DNA of 6,640 nucleotides from JAZDFH01 sp043808035 (GCA_043808035.1 JAZDFH010000006.1:1-6640); one strand, 5' to 3'; shown: positions 1 through 6,518, counted from the first letter of the stretch. Notes: generated by a model not told the origin, from the letters alone. Numbers and translations are program-made.

Positions 1-368
1 GGGAAACTACCGACAATCTTCTTAAACATAAAAATTTACTCTATATTCTATATCGTTGGAAAGAATGGGATAAAGAGGAAAAGTGGAAAGAATTTATAAA
101 AGAAGTAACTGACGATGACGCAAAGTTGCTTTTGTTCACGGCTAAATTTGTTTCGGAAACCAAAAGTCAAACGATTGGAGATTATGGCGGAAAGATAACT
201 AAAAAGTTTAATTATAAAAGCATAAACGATTTTATTGATCTCGAGGAAATGAAAAAAAAGTTGGAAGAAATAAGAAAACAAGATAACGAACTATATAAAA
301 GCAATAAGGAATCGACTGATTTATTTTTAGATAATTTTGGCAAAAAGCACAAAGGTGATTTAGATTAA
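1..368 (+). CDS. C-terminal part of a probable KAP-family P-loop NTPase (5' end outside window)
   Basis: The frame is open from base 3 to the TAA at 366-368 with no upstream stop, so 121 C-terminal residues of a larger protein are visible. An internal TTG at 126 is not a convincing start, because coding-like sequence continues upstream of it. The fragment is charged and lysine-rich. It contains LLYILYRWKEWDKEE near its beginning, then KFNYKSINDFIDLEEMKKKL, then a charged tail ending KKHKGDLD. A hydrophobic stretch ending in an R-W-K-x-W motif, then a later N-x-K-S-[IL]-x-x-[FI]-I-D-[LF] element, is what I remember of the C-terminal region of KAP ATPases. These are membrane-associated P-loop proteins often found on plasmids and in defence loci. 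The Walker A and B motifs would lie upstream of base 1, so the assignment rests on the tail only and is moderate. No clear terminator separates it from tspO, 66 bases downstream. Confidence 0.55.
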   Translation, partial: ETTDNLLKHKNLLYILYRWKEWDKEEKWKEFIKEVTDDDAKLLLFTAKFVSETKSQTIGDYGGKITKKFNYKSINDFIDLEEMKKKLEEIRKQDNELYKSNKESTDLFLDNFGKKHKGDLD

Positions 369-395
369 AAAGTATAGTTATTAAATTGTTGCGTG

Positions 396-428
396 TTGAT
401 AACTTTTTGCAAAAATTTGTAGTAAAAT
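396..428 (+). promoter_or_regulatory. Putative promoter of the TspO gene, nearly leaderless
   Basis: TTGATA (396-401) resembles a -35 box. It is followed at 18 bases by TAGTAA (420-425), which runs into TAAAAT (423-428), a better -10 match but 21 bases from the -35. Either -10 would start transcription at about 431-436, essentially at the ATG at 435. No Shine-Dalgarno-like sequence precedes that ATG. The site is called from consensus only, and the AT-rich context makes chance matches likely. Confidence 0.35.
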
Positions 429-434
429 GAGATT

Positions 435-911
435 ATGAAATTGAGTAATTTTTTTAAGTTTATTATTTCCATTGTCGTTTGTCAGATGGCAGGTATAATA
501 GGTTCTATTTTTACCGTTTCTGCAATTCCAAATTGGTACGCTGCACTCAATAAGCCGATGCTCAATCCTCCAAGCTGGGTATTCGGTCCTGTTTGGATAA
601 CACTCTATTTTTTAATGGGTGTTGCGATGTTTATGGTCTGGCGCAATGGATTGGAGAAGAAAGAAGTTAGAGTTGGACTTATTGTATTTGGTGTGCAGCT
701 TTTTTTGAACGCTCTTTGGTCAATAGTTTTTTTCGGTTTGCATAGTCCAGGCTGGGCGTTTGTAAACATCATCGCTCTTTGGTTCGCGATTATTTTCACA
801 ATGATTATTTTTTACAGAATTTCAAAACCTGTAGTATATCTGCTTGCACCGTATATTCTTTGGGTCAGCTTTGCTTGTTATTTAAATTATGCAATCTTGA
901 TATTGAACTGA
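435..911 (+). CDS. tspO: TspO/MBR family tryptophan-rich sensory membrane protein
   Basis: This 158-aa protein has the usual length and five hydrophobic segments of TspO, the bacterial homologue of the mitochondrial translocator protein (peripheral benzodiazepine receptor). Family landmarks are all present: WYAALNKP at 34-41, PPSWVFGPVW at 45-54, LYFLMGVAMFMVW at 57-69, LNALWSIVFFG at 91-101 and WVSFACYLNYAI near the C-terminus (143-154). The last segment matches the bacterial W-x-x-[FY]-A-x-x-L-N signature in the sterol/porphyrin-binding helix. TspO proteins bind tetrapyrroles and are linked to porphyrin handling and to oxidative or light stress. The ligand here cannot be read from sequence. 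The ATG at 435 gives the expected short N-terminus before the first helix. It appears to be a single-gene unit: the upstream gene ends 66 bases before it, and the downstream gene converges on it across 52 bases. Confidence 0.95.
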   Translation: MKLSNFFKFIISIVVCQMAGIIGSIFTVSAIPNWYAALNKPMLNPPSWVFGPVWITLYFLMGVAMFMVWRNGLEKKEVRVGLIVFGVQLFLNALWSIVFFGLHSPGWAFVNIIALWFAIIFTMIIFYRISKPVVYLLAPYILWVSFACYLNYAILILN

Positions 912-963
912 AGTAAAATAATATAGTATCAAAAATTATTATGTTTTTATCTGGCGCAACATT

Positions 964-3534
964 TTAGGTACAAATTGTCACAATCCCCGTATTTCCATCA
1001 ACGATAATCTGCTCTCCGTCTTTTATACGTTGAGTTGCATTCGGTACGTTTACCACTGCCGGTAATCCATATTCTCGTGCAACGATGGCGGCATGAGAAA
1101 GGAGACCTCCTGTATTTGTGACAATGCCGCTGATTGTTACGAAGATAGGTGTCCACCCTGGGTCGGTATGATCCGTCACTAAAATTTCTCCGGTTTCTAA
1201 AATACTGATGTTTTCTATGTCAGTAACAATCCGCGCTTTACCTTTTATGATCCCTGCGCTTACAGCAATTCCTTTGAGTACTTTTTCTGATTCATTTTGG
1301 GTAATGATAACCGATTCAATAGGGGTTCCATAGTCGTCCAATAATGATGGCATAGAGAGACCCTCGTATGTTGCATAGATTTTTTTCCGTTCTTTGATGA
1401 TATTGATATCAATAGTATTGAGCGAGAGCTCATCAAATTCTTCACTTGTGAGCATGAAGATATCGTCTGTATGATCAATCATTCCTTGTTTTTTTAGTTC
1501 GTTACCAATGTGCAAAAGAAATTGACGGAATGGTACGAATGATCTAAGGACTTCTGATTTTAAATATTCTCGTTCCCGCAATCCACTTTGAGCACGTTTA
1601 CATAAGGCACTTAAAATACTTGCCTTCCACCATGACAATTTTTGTAATACCTCTTTTGATTTTTTTTGAGATTCGAGTCGAGTCTTTTTTTCTTTCTCAA
1701 AAGGGCTATTCTCCTCTGGTGCATCCATATATTTTTTGAGTATCGTAATAATGAATGTTGGATCTTCAACCCATCGAGGGATAGAGAAGTTCAGTTCGTT
1801 CACACATCGATGCCCGTGTTTTTGTAAAAAATTTTGATATTTTGGAAAAATAGATAGGGATTGTTTTAATATTAACTCCGCCTCAATGGTTTGAGTGGTT
1901 GCTTGAAACGCATCTGCAATTTTTTCTTCCGCGAGTATTGCTCTGCTGATATTCCATAATTCATTAAAAACTTGTATGAACTGTAGTTCATCTTCACCGG
2001 ATTTTAAGAGTTCATTACCTTTTCCTTCACCAAGCCATTTATTTGAGAGTGCGGCAAAAGCAAAATAGAACGAAATTTCTGATAAAATACTTTCTAATCC
2101 ATGGATAATAGCGGGGAATAAAAACGAGCGGCACTCTTTTGTTAAAAATAAAAGGTGAGCGATGTTATGTACTTCTTCACTGCCTTTTTGTAATTTTGTA
2201 ACTTTTTTATTAACTGATGAAATATGCCATCTTCGTTTTTGCTTCGAAAACAGGGAGCTTATCACAGTAAAGCAAACGAAAATACCAAGCCACAATTTCA
2301 TATAAAATGGTATATTGATAAGTAGTTTTCCTTTCGTTTTATGATTCTCTCCGCCAAAGAAATCCATCAATGAAAAATTTTTAATTCTAAAAAATTTTTC
2401 TATGGCGCTATCAATTCCCGTTACATTAAAATAGAACCGTCCGTTAAATACTTTGATGACTGGGACATCTTTTTCCATGTGAACCATTTTTCGAAATGCG
2501 GGTTCTACTCCGGCGATAATATAGTCGGTGACAAGTGGAGGATTTACTCCAGGCAGAACTTCTGCGAGATTTACATTCGACCATACATATTGACCTGTCT
2601 TTTTTATGGTTGTAATTGGTCTGGCCTGTACAATAAACAGAGACCCTTTTTCTAACGCCCATTCAATATCGACAGGAAAGGAAAAATGTTTTTCTACCGC
2701 GAGAACGAGTTGGGATAACTGTTTAATATCGTTATCTCTCAATTTTTGTTTTTGTGATTTTTCGGCAGAAAGTGTTATCCAGCGGTTATCTTGAGGGGAC
2801 AAATAGTTTTTTTGTTTATTGATTGTTTTTTCAAGGATCGTGAGTGGTGATCGATTAACAATATATGTATCGGGAGTGATTTTACCGGAGACAACGGCTT
2901 CTCCCAACCCAAATCCCGCTTCAATCACAAGAGCGTTAGAATGTGGTTTCGCGGGATTGATTGAAAAGGCAACGCCTGCCGATTCACTTCTAACCATTTT
3001 TTGAACCACAACCGCAAGCGAGCTTGTTTCTGAATTCGTAGTCTTTTTAAATCGATATCGAAGCGCTCTATATGTAAAAAAAGAACCCCAACATTTTTTG
3101 ACATTGTGTATTAGATTTTTTTCATCAACGTTTACATAACTTTCCAATTGACCCGCCCATGCCGCTTCTGTGCCATCTTCCGCAGTTGCGCTTGATCGGA
3201 CTGCGACGAGTTCAGTATCAAGCGTTTTGAATGTCTGTAAGATCGCTCTTGAAATTTCATCTGATATTCTCGCGGTTAGGATGCTCCGTTCAATCTTTTT
3301 CGATACATCAGTAAGTGCCTGTATATTTTTATAATCAACAATTTTTAATAAGTCGTCTATATTTTTATTAAGTCCATTTTCAATAAGAAATGTTTCAAAT
3401 GCATGAGTCGTTACCACAAAACCGTCAGGAACGGGGATACCTATTTTAACCATTTCCCCTAAAGCCGCTCCTTTACCGCCTGCGGTTGCGCTATCTTTTT
3501 TGTTTAGTTCTCTAAGCGTTTTAACAAATATCAT
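964..3534 (-). CDS. PEP-synthase-related phosphotransferase of rifampin phosphotransferase-like architecture
   Basis: This 856-aa protein starts with a PEP synthase/PPDK-type ATP-grasp domain at about residues 1-310: GGKGAALGEM (19-28, Lys21), AVRSSATAEDG (111-121, Arg113), GFGLGEAVVSG (207-217), then Glu291, Gln303 and Arg305 in DIEWALE and VQARPIT. The E-12-Q-2-R spacing equals that of the ATP-binding residues in PPDK. The middle region (about 315-750) carries NLAEVLPGVNPPL, GHRCVNELNF (574-583), PRWVEDP (586-592) and DDIFMLTSEEF (690-700), all typical of the rifampin phosphotransferase (RPH) branch. The phosphohistidine swivel domain comes last (about 755-856), with NTGGLLSHAAIVARE and catalytic His814, 42 residues from the end. 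The C-terminal PEP/pyruvate TIM barrel is absent, so PEP synthesis is unlikely. The family reaction is ATP-driven phosphohistidine transfer to an acceptor, releasing AMP and phosphate. The acceptor here is unknown; PigC-type ligases share this layout. A hydrophobic run at 411-429 is unusual for a soluble enzyme. The ATG lies one base after the upstream stop, with no Shine-Dalgarno sequence, which suggests translational coupling. It is the last gene of a three-gene operon. Confidence 0.85.
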   Translation of the reverse strand: MIFVKTLRELNKKDSATAGGKGAALGEMVKIGIPVPDGFVVTTHAFETFLIENGLNKNIDDLLKIVDYKNIQALTDVSKKIERSILTARISDEISRAILQTFKTLDTELVAVRSSATAEDGTEAAWAGQLESYVNVDEKNLIHNVKKCWGSFFTYRALRYRFKKTTNSETSSLAVVVQKMVRSESAGVAFSINPAKPHSNALVIEAGFGLGEAVVSGKITPDTYIVNRSPLTILEKTINKQKNYLSPQDNRWITLSAEKSQKQKLRDNDIKQLSQLVLAVEKHFSFPVDIEWALEKGSLFIVQARPITTIKKTGQYVWSNVNLAEVLPGVNPPLVTDYIIAGVEPAFRKMVHMEKDVPVIKVFNGRFYFNVTGIDSAIEKFFRIKNFSLMDFFGGENHKTKGKLLINIPFYMKLWLGIFVCFTVISSLFSKQKRRWHISSVNKKVTKLQKGSEEVHNIAHLLFLTKECRSFLFPAIIHGLESILSEISFYFAFAALSNKWLGEGKGNELLKSGEDELQFIQVFNELWNISRAILAEEKIADAFQATTQTIEAELILKQSLSIFPKYQNFLQKHGHRCVNELNFSIPRWVEDPTFIITILKKYMDAPEENSPFEKEKKTRLESQKKSKEVLQKLSWWKASILSALCKRAQSGLREREYLKSEVLRSFVPFRQFLLHIGNELKKQGMIDHTDDIFMLTSEEFDELSLNTIDINIIKERKKIYATYEGLSMPSLLDDYGTPIESVIITQNESEKVLKGIAVSAGIIKGKARIVTDIENISILETGEILVTDHTDPGWTPIFVTISGIVTNTGGLLSHAAIVAREYGLPAVVNVPNATQRIKDGEQIIVDGNTGIVTICT

Positions 3535-3535
3535 T

Positions 3536-4015
3536 TTAGAGAATTATTGTTCGTATTCCTACGGTCAATATTGTAACTGCGATGCCCGCGAACACTAACC
3601 CTGCGATAATGAGTGGTATGGCTTTTTTGGGCTTGATGCCAAAGACAAATGCCGCTAAAGTTCCCGACCATGCTCCGGTACCGGGTAGCGGGATGGCGAC
3701 AAATACTATAAGCGCAACAGCGCCCCATGTCTCAAACAGTTTTGAGTGTTTACGACGGGTTCGAGCGAAAAGCCATGTAAAGAGTCGCTCAAATATGGAG
3801 AAATGTTTACTTAAAAAACGAGCAATAGGATCAAGACAGAACATCACTATAACAGTGATGATACTATTCCCAAGCAACGCCCAAAATAGTGCCGATTGCC
3901 ATGACATGCCATACGCACTAATCGCAAGCGGAATGGCTGCGCGGAGTTCCGTAACAGGCAACATCGCCCATACCATAACCAGTATTGGTTTCAATCCAAT
4001 ATGCATATTAAACAT
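3536..4015 (-). CDS. COG2426 / Sm_multidrug_ex family small integral membrane protein
   Basis: This 159-aa protein matches the family historically called 'putative small multidrug export protein' (COG2426, Pfam Sm_multidrug_ex). Its two signature elements are clear: PVTELRAAIPLAI at 20-32, and FVAIPLPGTGAWSG at 105-118 followed by a hydrophobic AAFVFG. The first hydrophobic helix is at 8-20 and others lie at about 41-62, 97-111 and 134-156. A basic loop (KH, RTRRKH, residues 70-90) lies between the halves. The paired polar and proline-rich motifs, one per half, resemble the re-entrant loops of DedA/VTT-type membrane proteins; that is inference. The drug-export name is weakly founded, and the true substrate is unknown. 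The ATG at 4015 is preceded by AGAGG (plus-strand 4025-4029) at 9 bases, the only Shine-Dalgarno-like site I see here. It follows the upstream membrane gene by 33 bases and its TAA is one base from the next ATG, so it is the middle gene of the operon. Confidence 0.9.
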   Translation of the reverse strand: MFNMHIGLKPILVMVWAMLPVTELRAAIPLAISAYGMSWQSALFWALLGNSIITVIVMFCLDPIARFLSKHFSIFERLFTWLFARTRRKHSKLFETWGAVALIVFVAIPLPGTGAWSGTLAAFVFGIKPKKAIPLIIAGLVFAGIAVTILTVGIRTIIL

Positions 4016-4048
4016 AGTATCATGCCTCTGTGATTTTTTACTAACCGT

Positions 4049-4849
4049 TTATGGGTGTATTTTTTGAAGATACCTTTCATACACAAAGATACCGAGTATG
4101 ACTAATACGATATCAACCATTGCTTGTGTTATAAGTAACAAGGCGGATATTCTGATAAACAAAACAGCGAAGAGGTTAAATAATATCCAGTCTATCCCCA
4201 CAATGCTGCCACCAAACATTAATGCCTTTTCTATGGGCATATATTTCTCAACGCTTTGTCTTAACAAGATATACGTAATTCCAAACCATATTCCTAATGC
4301 GCCGGTCCATAATAGTGTCGAAGATAGATTGTCAGTATACGCCAACTCTATGCCAAATAATCGATATGCCGCGTATCTCCCGACACAATAGATAAATCCA
4401 ATAATAACAATAGGGAGAAGATAACTTTTTTTCTTGTGATGCGTTGTATGAGTGTCAGTCGCTACGAATTTTCCCAAAAGGAATCCTAATAACAGTATTG
4501 AAAGAGCATCACACATACCCGAAACAAGCTCATGTTTTAACGGGGAATGAAACAATAAACTTGTCCCGGGCATTGCAATAAACCAAAGTCCTCCAAAAGT
4601 AATACCGTAGCGAATGCCTTTCGATATTTTTGCGCCGAGTAAGTCTTTTTGGATATAGACAAAAACAATTCCCAGCAAAAAGAAAGTCACCAATAGAGAA
4701 AGTGCGGCAAAGGGTTTAAAAAGGTTGTAAATAACAAAAAAACTTGGCGGATAATAATCGTATAAAGGAGCCCATAGAGTATGGATTGCCATTGCAAAGA
4801 TTGTGCATACAATAGAAATATATAATACTATCTTCCAATTTTTTTTCAT
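4049..4849 (-). CDS. Unrecognised polytopic membrane protein with a probable internal duplication
   Basis: I do not recognise a named family for this 266-aa protein. It has about eight hydrophobic segments, roughly at residues 7-25, 35-66, 79-99, 107-128, 143-160, 178-196, 209-233 and 236-257. A polar, histidine- and lysine-rich loop lies between the halves (TDTHTTHHKKK, 131-141), and the C-terminus is short and basic (ERYLQKIHP). The halves look related. GITFGGLW (82-89) aligns with GSIVGIDW (214-221), and MCD followed by a hydrophobic helix (112-114) aligns with MVD (244-246), all at a constant offset of 132 residues. LGI near 59-61 also parallels LGI at 185-187. The first residues (MKKNWK, then a hydrophobic helix) could act as a signal anchor. 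It is the first gene of the operon with the COG2426 protein and the RPH-like enzyme, which suggests a shared job at the membrane. The ATG at 4849 lacks a Shine-Dalgarno sequence. Confidence 0.8.
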   Translation of the reverse strand: MKKNWKIVLYISIVCTIFAMAIHTLWAPLYDYYPPSFFVIYNLFKPFAALSLLVTFFLLGIVFVYIQKDLLGAKISKGIRYGITFGGLWFIAMPGTSLLFHSPLKHELVSGMCDALSILLLGFLLGKFVATDTHTTHHKKKSYLLPIVIIGFIYCVGRYAAYRLFGIELAYTDNLSSTLLWTGALGIWFGITYILLRQSVEKYMPIEKALMFGGSIVGIDWILFNLFAVLFIRISALLLITQAMVDIVLVILGIFVYERYLQKIHP

Positions 4850-4860
4850 GCTTTTAGTGT

Positions 4861-4889
4861 ATCATACATACAATTCTGTTTTTATAAAA
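4861..4889 (-). promoter_or_regulatory. Putative promoter of the three-gene operon
   Basis: On the minus strand, TATGAT (plus-strand 4861-4866) makes a fair -10 box. TTTTAT (4884-4889) sits 17 bases upstream as a poor -35. Transcription would begin about 4 bases before the ATG at 4849, giving an almost leaderless message, as proposed for tspO. The -35 overlaps a perfect 10-bp palindrome, TTTTATAAAA (4880-4889), which could be an operator or only AT-rich chance. The rest of 4850-5007 shows no gene I can support and no GC-rich terminator hairpin. Confidence 0.3.
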
Positions 4890-5007
4890 GTGATTATGAA
4901 CGTATTGTTACTGACAATAGAAGTACGCCCTGTCTCCATATCGATACGAAGTTATGCCTGTACTTTTATACTACATATACCTCTTTTATTTCTATTATCT
5001 ATAATAA

Positions 5008-5733
5008 TTATTTTGAGTTCATGTGTTTTTTCCAAAACCTATTAGCCATAAAACGAAATAAGAACTTCGGCATAACGAAATCTTTGTATAGCTCCTGTTG
5101 AACTGTTTCACTTATTTCCCCTGATCCAACCACTTCTTTACCTGCTAAGTAACAATTTGCCAAATATTTTTTAAATAATGGCGCACCTGTTTTCAAAGCT
5201 TCTGATCCCGGTCGATAAATTTTCCCAACGATTTTTGCTTTATGAGCTCGAGCATTTTGTTCAAAGCATAGATCAAGCGCCTGGAAATGTTCAATTTCAG
5301 GGAATCCACACACAGAGACAATAACCCATTTGTCTTGCTTCACTTTGTTCCTTCTTGGATGTGTTGTGATCTCTTTATCCCTTATCAAATACGGTTCCGA
5401 GATGGGAAGCGTTTTTTCTATCATAATCTTCATGTCGCTTGCCATATTAAAATGATAAAGTGGAGTAGCATAAACGACAATATCCGCTTCTTCCATTTTG
5501 CGCAGTATCTCCGGCATATCGTCATTCTGAAAAACGCATTTTCCAGGAGTTTTTATCCAGCAGCTGAAGCAGCCTTTGCACTTGATTATTTTTGTATCTG
5601 CCAAATAAATTTTTTCTATTTCTCCGCCTGCGTCTTTAGCTCCTTCTAGAAATTTATTCAGAACAATATCGGTCGCCCCATTATTCTTTCTAGGGCTTGC
5701 ATTAAAGGCTAAAATTTTCATAGTTTTATTCAT
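5008..5733 (-). CDS. Flavodoxin-fold NAD(P)H-dependent oxidoreductase, iron-sulfur flavoprotein type
   Basis: This 241-aa protein belongs to the NADPH-dependent FMN reductase/flavodoxin superfamily. The phosphate-binding loop for FMN is at NASPRKNNGAT (11-21), after the first beta strand (KILAF). A second flavin-contacting segment is YATPLYHFNMASDMKIMIEK at 88-107. Between them lies KCKGCFSCWIKTPGKC with Cys52, Cys55, Cys58 and Cys66 (C-x2-C-x2-C-x7-C), the compact cluster motif of iron-sulfur flavoproteins, so a [4Fe-4S] centre beside FMN is plausible. The following DDMPEIL is also typical. Such proteins transfer electrons to quinones, oxygen species or unknown acceptors in the cytoplasm. 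The long C-terminal part (about 135-241) ends in a basic, aromatic tail (FLFRFMANRFWKKH). Two starts are possible: ATG at 5733 overlaps the DUF998 gene by 8 bases, while ATG at 5721 (MKILAFNASPR) gives the usual family N-terminus 4 bases after its stop. I favour the second slightly. Neither has a clear Shine-Dalgarno sequence, so translation is probably coupled to the upstream gene. Confidence 0.92.
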   Translation of the reverse strand: MNKTMKILAFNASPRKNNGATDIVLNKFLEGAKDAGGEIEKIYLADTKIIKCKGCFSCWIKTPGKCVFQNDDMPEILRKMEEADIVVYATPLYHFNMASDMKIMIEKTLPISEPYLIRDKEITTHPRRNKVKQDKWVIVSVCGFPEIEHFQALDLCFEQNARAHKAKIVGKIYRPGSEALKTGAPLFKKYLANCYLAGKEVVGSGEISETVQQELYKDFVMPKFLFRFMANRFWKKHMNSK

Positions 5734-6358
5734 TTTTATATTTTTCTTTTAAGATAACTGCAAAAATGATGAAAACAATATAATAGACTGCAAGATATAA
5801 TCTTTGCCATAAGCCTATATATTGAAATATTCCATTCGTATTTAACACATTCTCGGCAATAATAAATATGCCGAAAAATAATAATCCTAAAATTTGTAGA
5901 GCTATAAGCGGTATTCGTAATTTTGATTTTTTCTTAAACAAATTTAAAGCGAGTACAGGGGTAAATGCCATAGCGAAAAAACCGATTATGGCTGATATCT
6001 CATGAATTTTTCCTACTAATGTTACTTGAGAACCTATGGCTTGCATAGGGAATAGACCTGTTAAAATTCCAGCGCCAATACCTGTGATTATCAAGAGTAA
6101 CCCGATAATGCGACCGGATTTTTTGTCTTTGAAAACCACATAAAAGCTATAACCGAAAAATCCGAAGAGAATACCGTAGATGACCCAAAAAACAGAGATC
6201 CAGATAGCGACAGGACTTTTCGAACTACCCAGTTCGCTCATTACCATTGTTAAATGACTATAATTCTTATAGAAGAAACCTAAAACAAAAGTTGCCAAAA
6301 AATCTCCGATACAAGCGATTATTATCAATAAAGGACTAATTTTTATTATTTTGTTCAT
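5726..6358 (-). CDS. DUF998 family integral membrane protein
   Basis: This 210-aa protein has six or so hydrophobic helices, at about residues 8-29, 51-75, 83-104, 121-141, 149-169 and 187-203. It carries the hallmarks of DUF998: MSELGSSKSP (40-49) after the first helix, GIGAGILTGLFP (93-104) ending the third, KIHE (117-120) with its conserved histidine leading into the next helix, and GLWQRL (182-187) before the last. DUF998 proteins have no established biochemical role. The length is normal and there is no frameshift. It is the promoter-proximal gene of a two-gene unit with the flavoprotein, which suggests that the membrane protein and the redox protein are co-expressed; a functional partnership is inference. 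The ATG at 6358 places the first helix immediately after MNKIIK. No Shine-Dalgarno sequence is visible upstream. Confidence 0.85.
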   Translation of the reverse strand: MNKIIKISPLLIIIACIGDFLATFVLGFFYKNYSHLTMVMSELGSSKSPVAIWISVFWVIYGILFGFFGYSFYVVFKDKKSGRIIGLLLIITGIGAGILTGLFPMQAIGSQVTLVGKIHEISAIIGFFAMAFTPVLALNLFKKKSKLRIPLIALQILGLLFFGIFIIAENVLNTNGIFQYIGLWQRLYLAVYYIVFIIFAVILKEKYKNE

Positions 6359-6385
6359 TGCTAAATTTTTATCAAAATCGGTTTT

Positions 6386-6391
6386 ATTATA
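6386..6391 (-). promoter_or_regulatory. Putative -10 box for the DUF998-flavoprotein unit
   Basis: The minus strand reads a perfect TATAAT here. Transcription would start near 6379, leaving a leader of about 20 bases before the ATG at 6358. No good -35 is placed at 16-18 bases; TAGAAA at 18 bases (6410-6415) is weak, and TTGATA farther up is 22 bases away. The box lies just downstream of the stop of the truncated frame at 6394-6504. Confidence 0.4.
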
Positions 6392-6393
6392 AC

Positions 6394-6504
6394 CTATACA
6401 TCTTTATGGTTTCTATCAATCACCAAGCGAATCATCTTTTTTACATTATCATCATTGTCTTTCCCGGCAATTAATAATTCATTTGGTACTTCTTTGCATA
6501 TTAA
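6394..6504 (-). pseudogene. C-terminal remnant of an unidentified gene, apparently cut by an insertion sequence
   Basis: The minus strand is open for 36 residues, ending at TAG (plus-strand 6394-6396). The peptide begins LICKEVPNELLIAGKDN and ends IDRNHKDV, which has a normal soluble-protein composition. No ATG or GTG lies near its beginning; the only internal methionine is residue 24. Three codons upstream of residue 1 the frame meets a TAA that belongs to the neighbouring transposase. The simplest reading is that an element inserted at about 6504-6507 and removed the 5' part of a gene that once lay upstream of the DUF998 gene. The family is not recognised. A 36-codon open frame can also occur by chance in AT-rich DNA, so this is tentative. 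Confidence 0.35.
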
Positions 6505-6518
6505 TAGGACTTACGCAC
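6505..6518. repeat. Likely terminal inverted repeat of an insertion sequence (one end only)
   Basis: TAGGACTTACGCAC resembles the ends of several insertion sequences, in which GGACTTACGCA-type termini are common. It sits at the switch from the truncated frame to the transposase frame and contains the transposase stop codon. The partner repeat would be beyond the right edge, so the boundary and any target duplication cannot be confirmed here. Confidence 0.4.

Noticed and set aside
126..368. Separate 80-aa gene starting at TTG 126
   Set aside because: The same frame is open and coding-like back to base 3, so this is the tail of a longer gene rather than an independent one.
915..947. Possible hairpin AAAATAATA / TATTATGTTTT between the convergent tspO and phosphotransferase genes
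   Set aside because: The stem is A/T only with a bulge, so it is too weak to call a terminator.
2606..3004. Short plus-strand frames opposite the phosphotransferase ATP-grasp domain
   Set aside because: They are antisense shadows of strongly conserved coding sequence.
3582..4067. Plus-strand open frame of 161 codons opposite the COG2426 gene
   Set aside because: It is antisense to a protein with clear family motifs, and its translation has no recognisable features.
4940..4955. The minus strand contains ATAACTTCGTAT, matching 12 of 13 bases of a loxP arm
   Set aside because: No second inverted arm follows at the 8-base spacing and no recombinase gene is present, so it is taken as coincidence.
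4803..5045. Plus-strand frame with a hydrophobic C-terminal half (possible 49-aa small membrane protein from ATG 4896)
   Set aside because: It overlaps the ends of two well-supported minus-strand genes and has no ribosome-binding site. The hydrophobicity follows from T-rich, AT-rich sequence.
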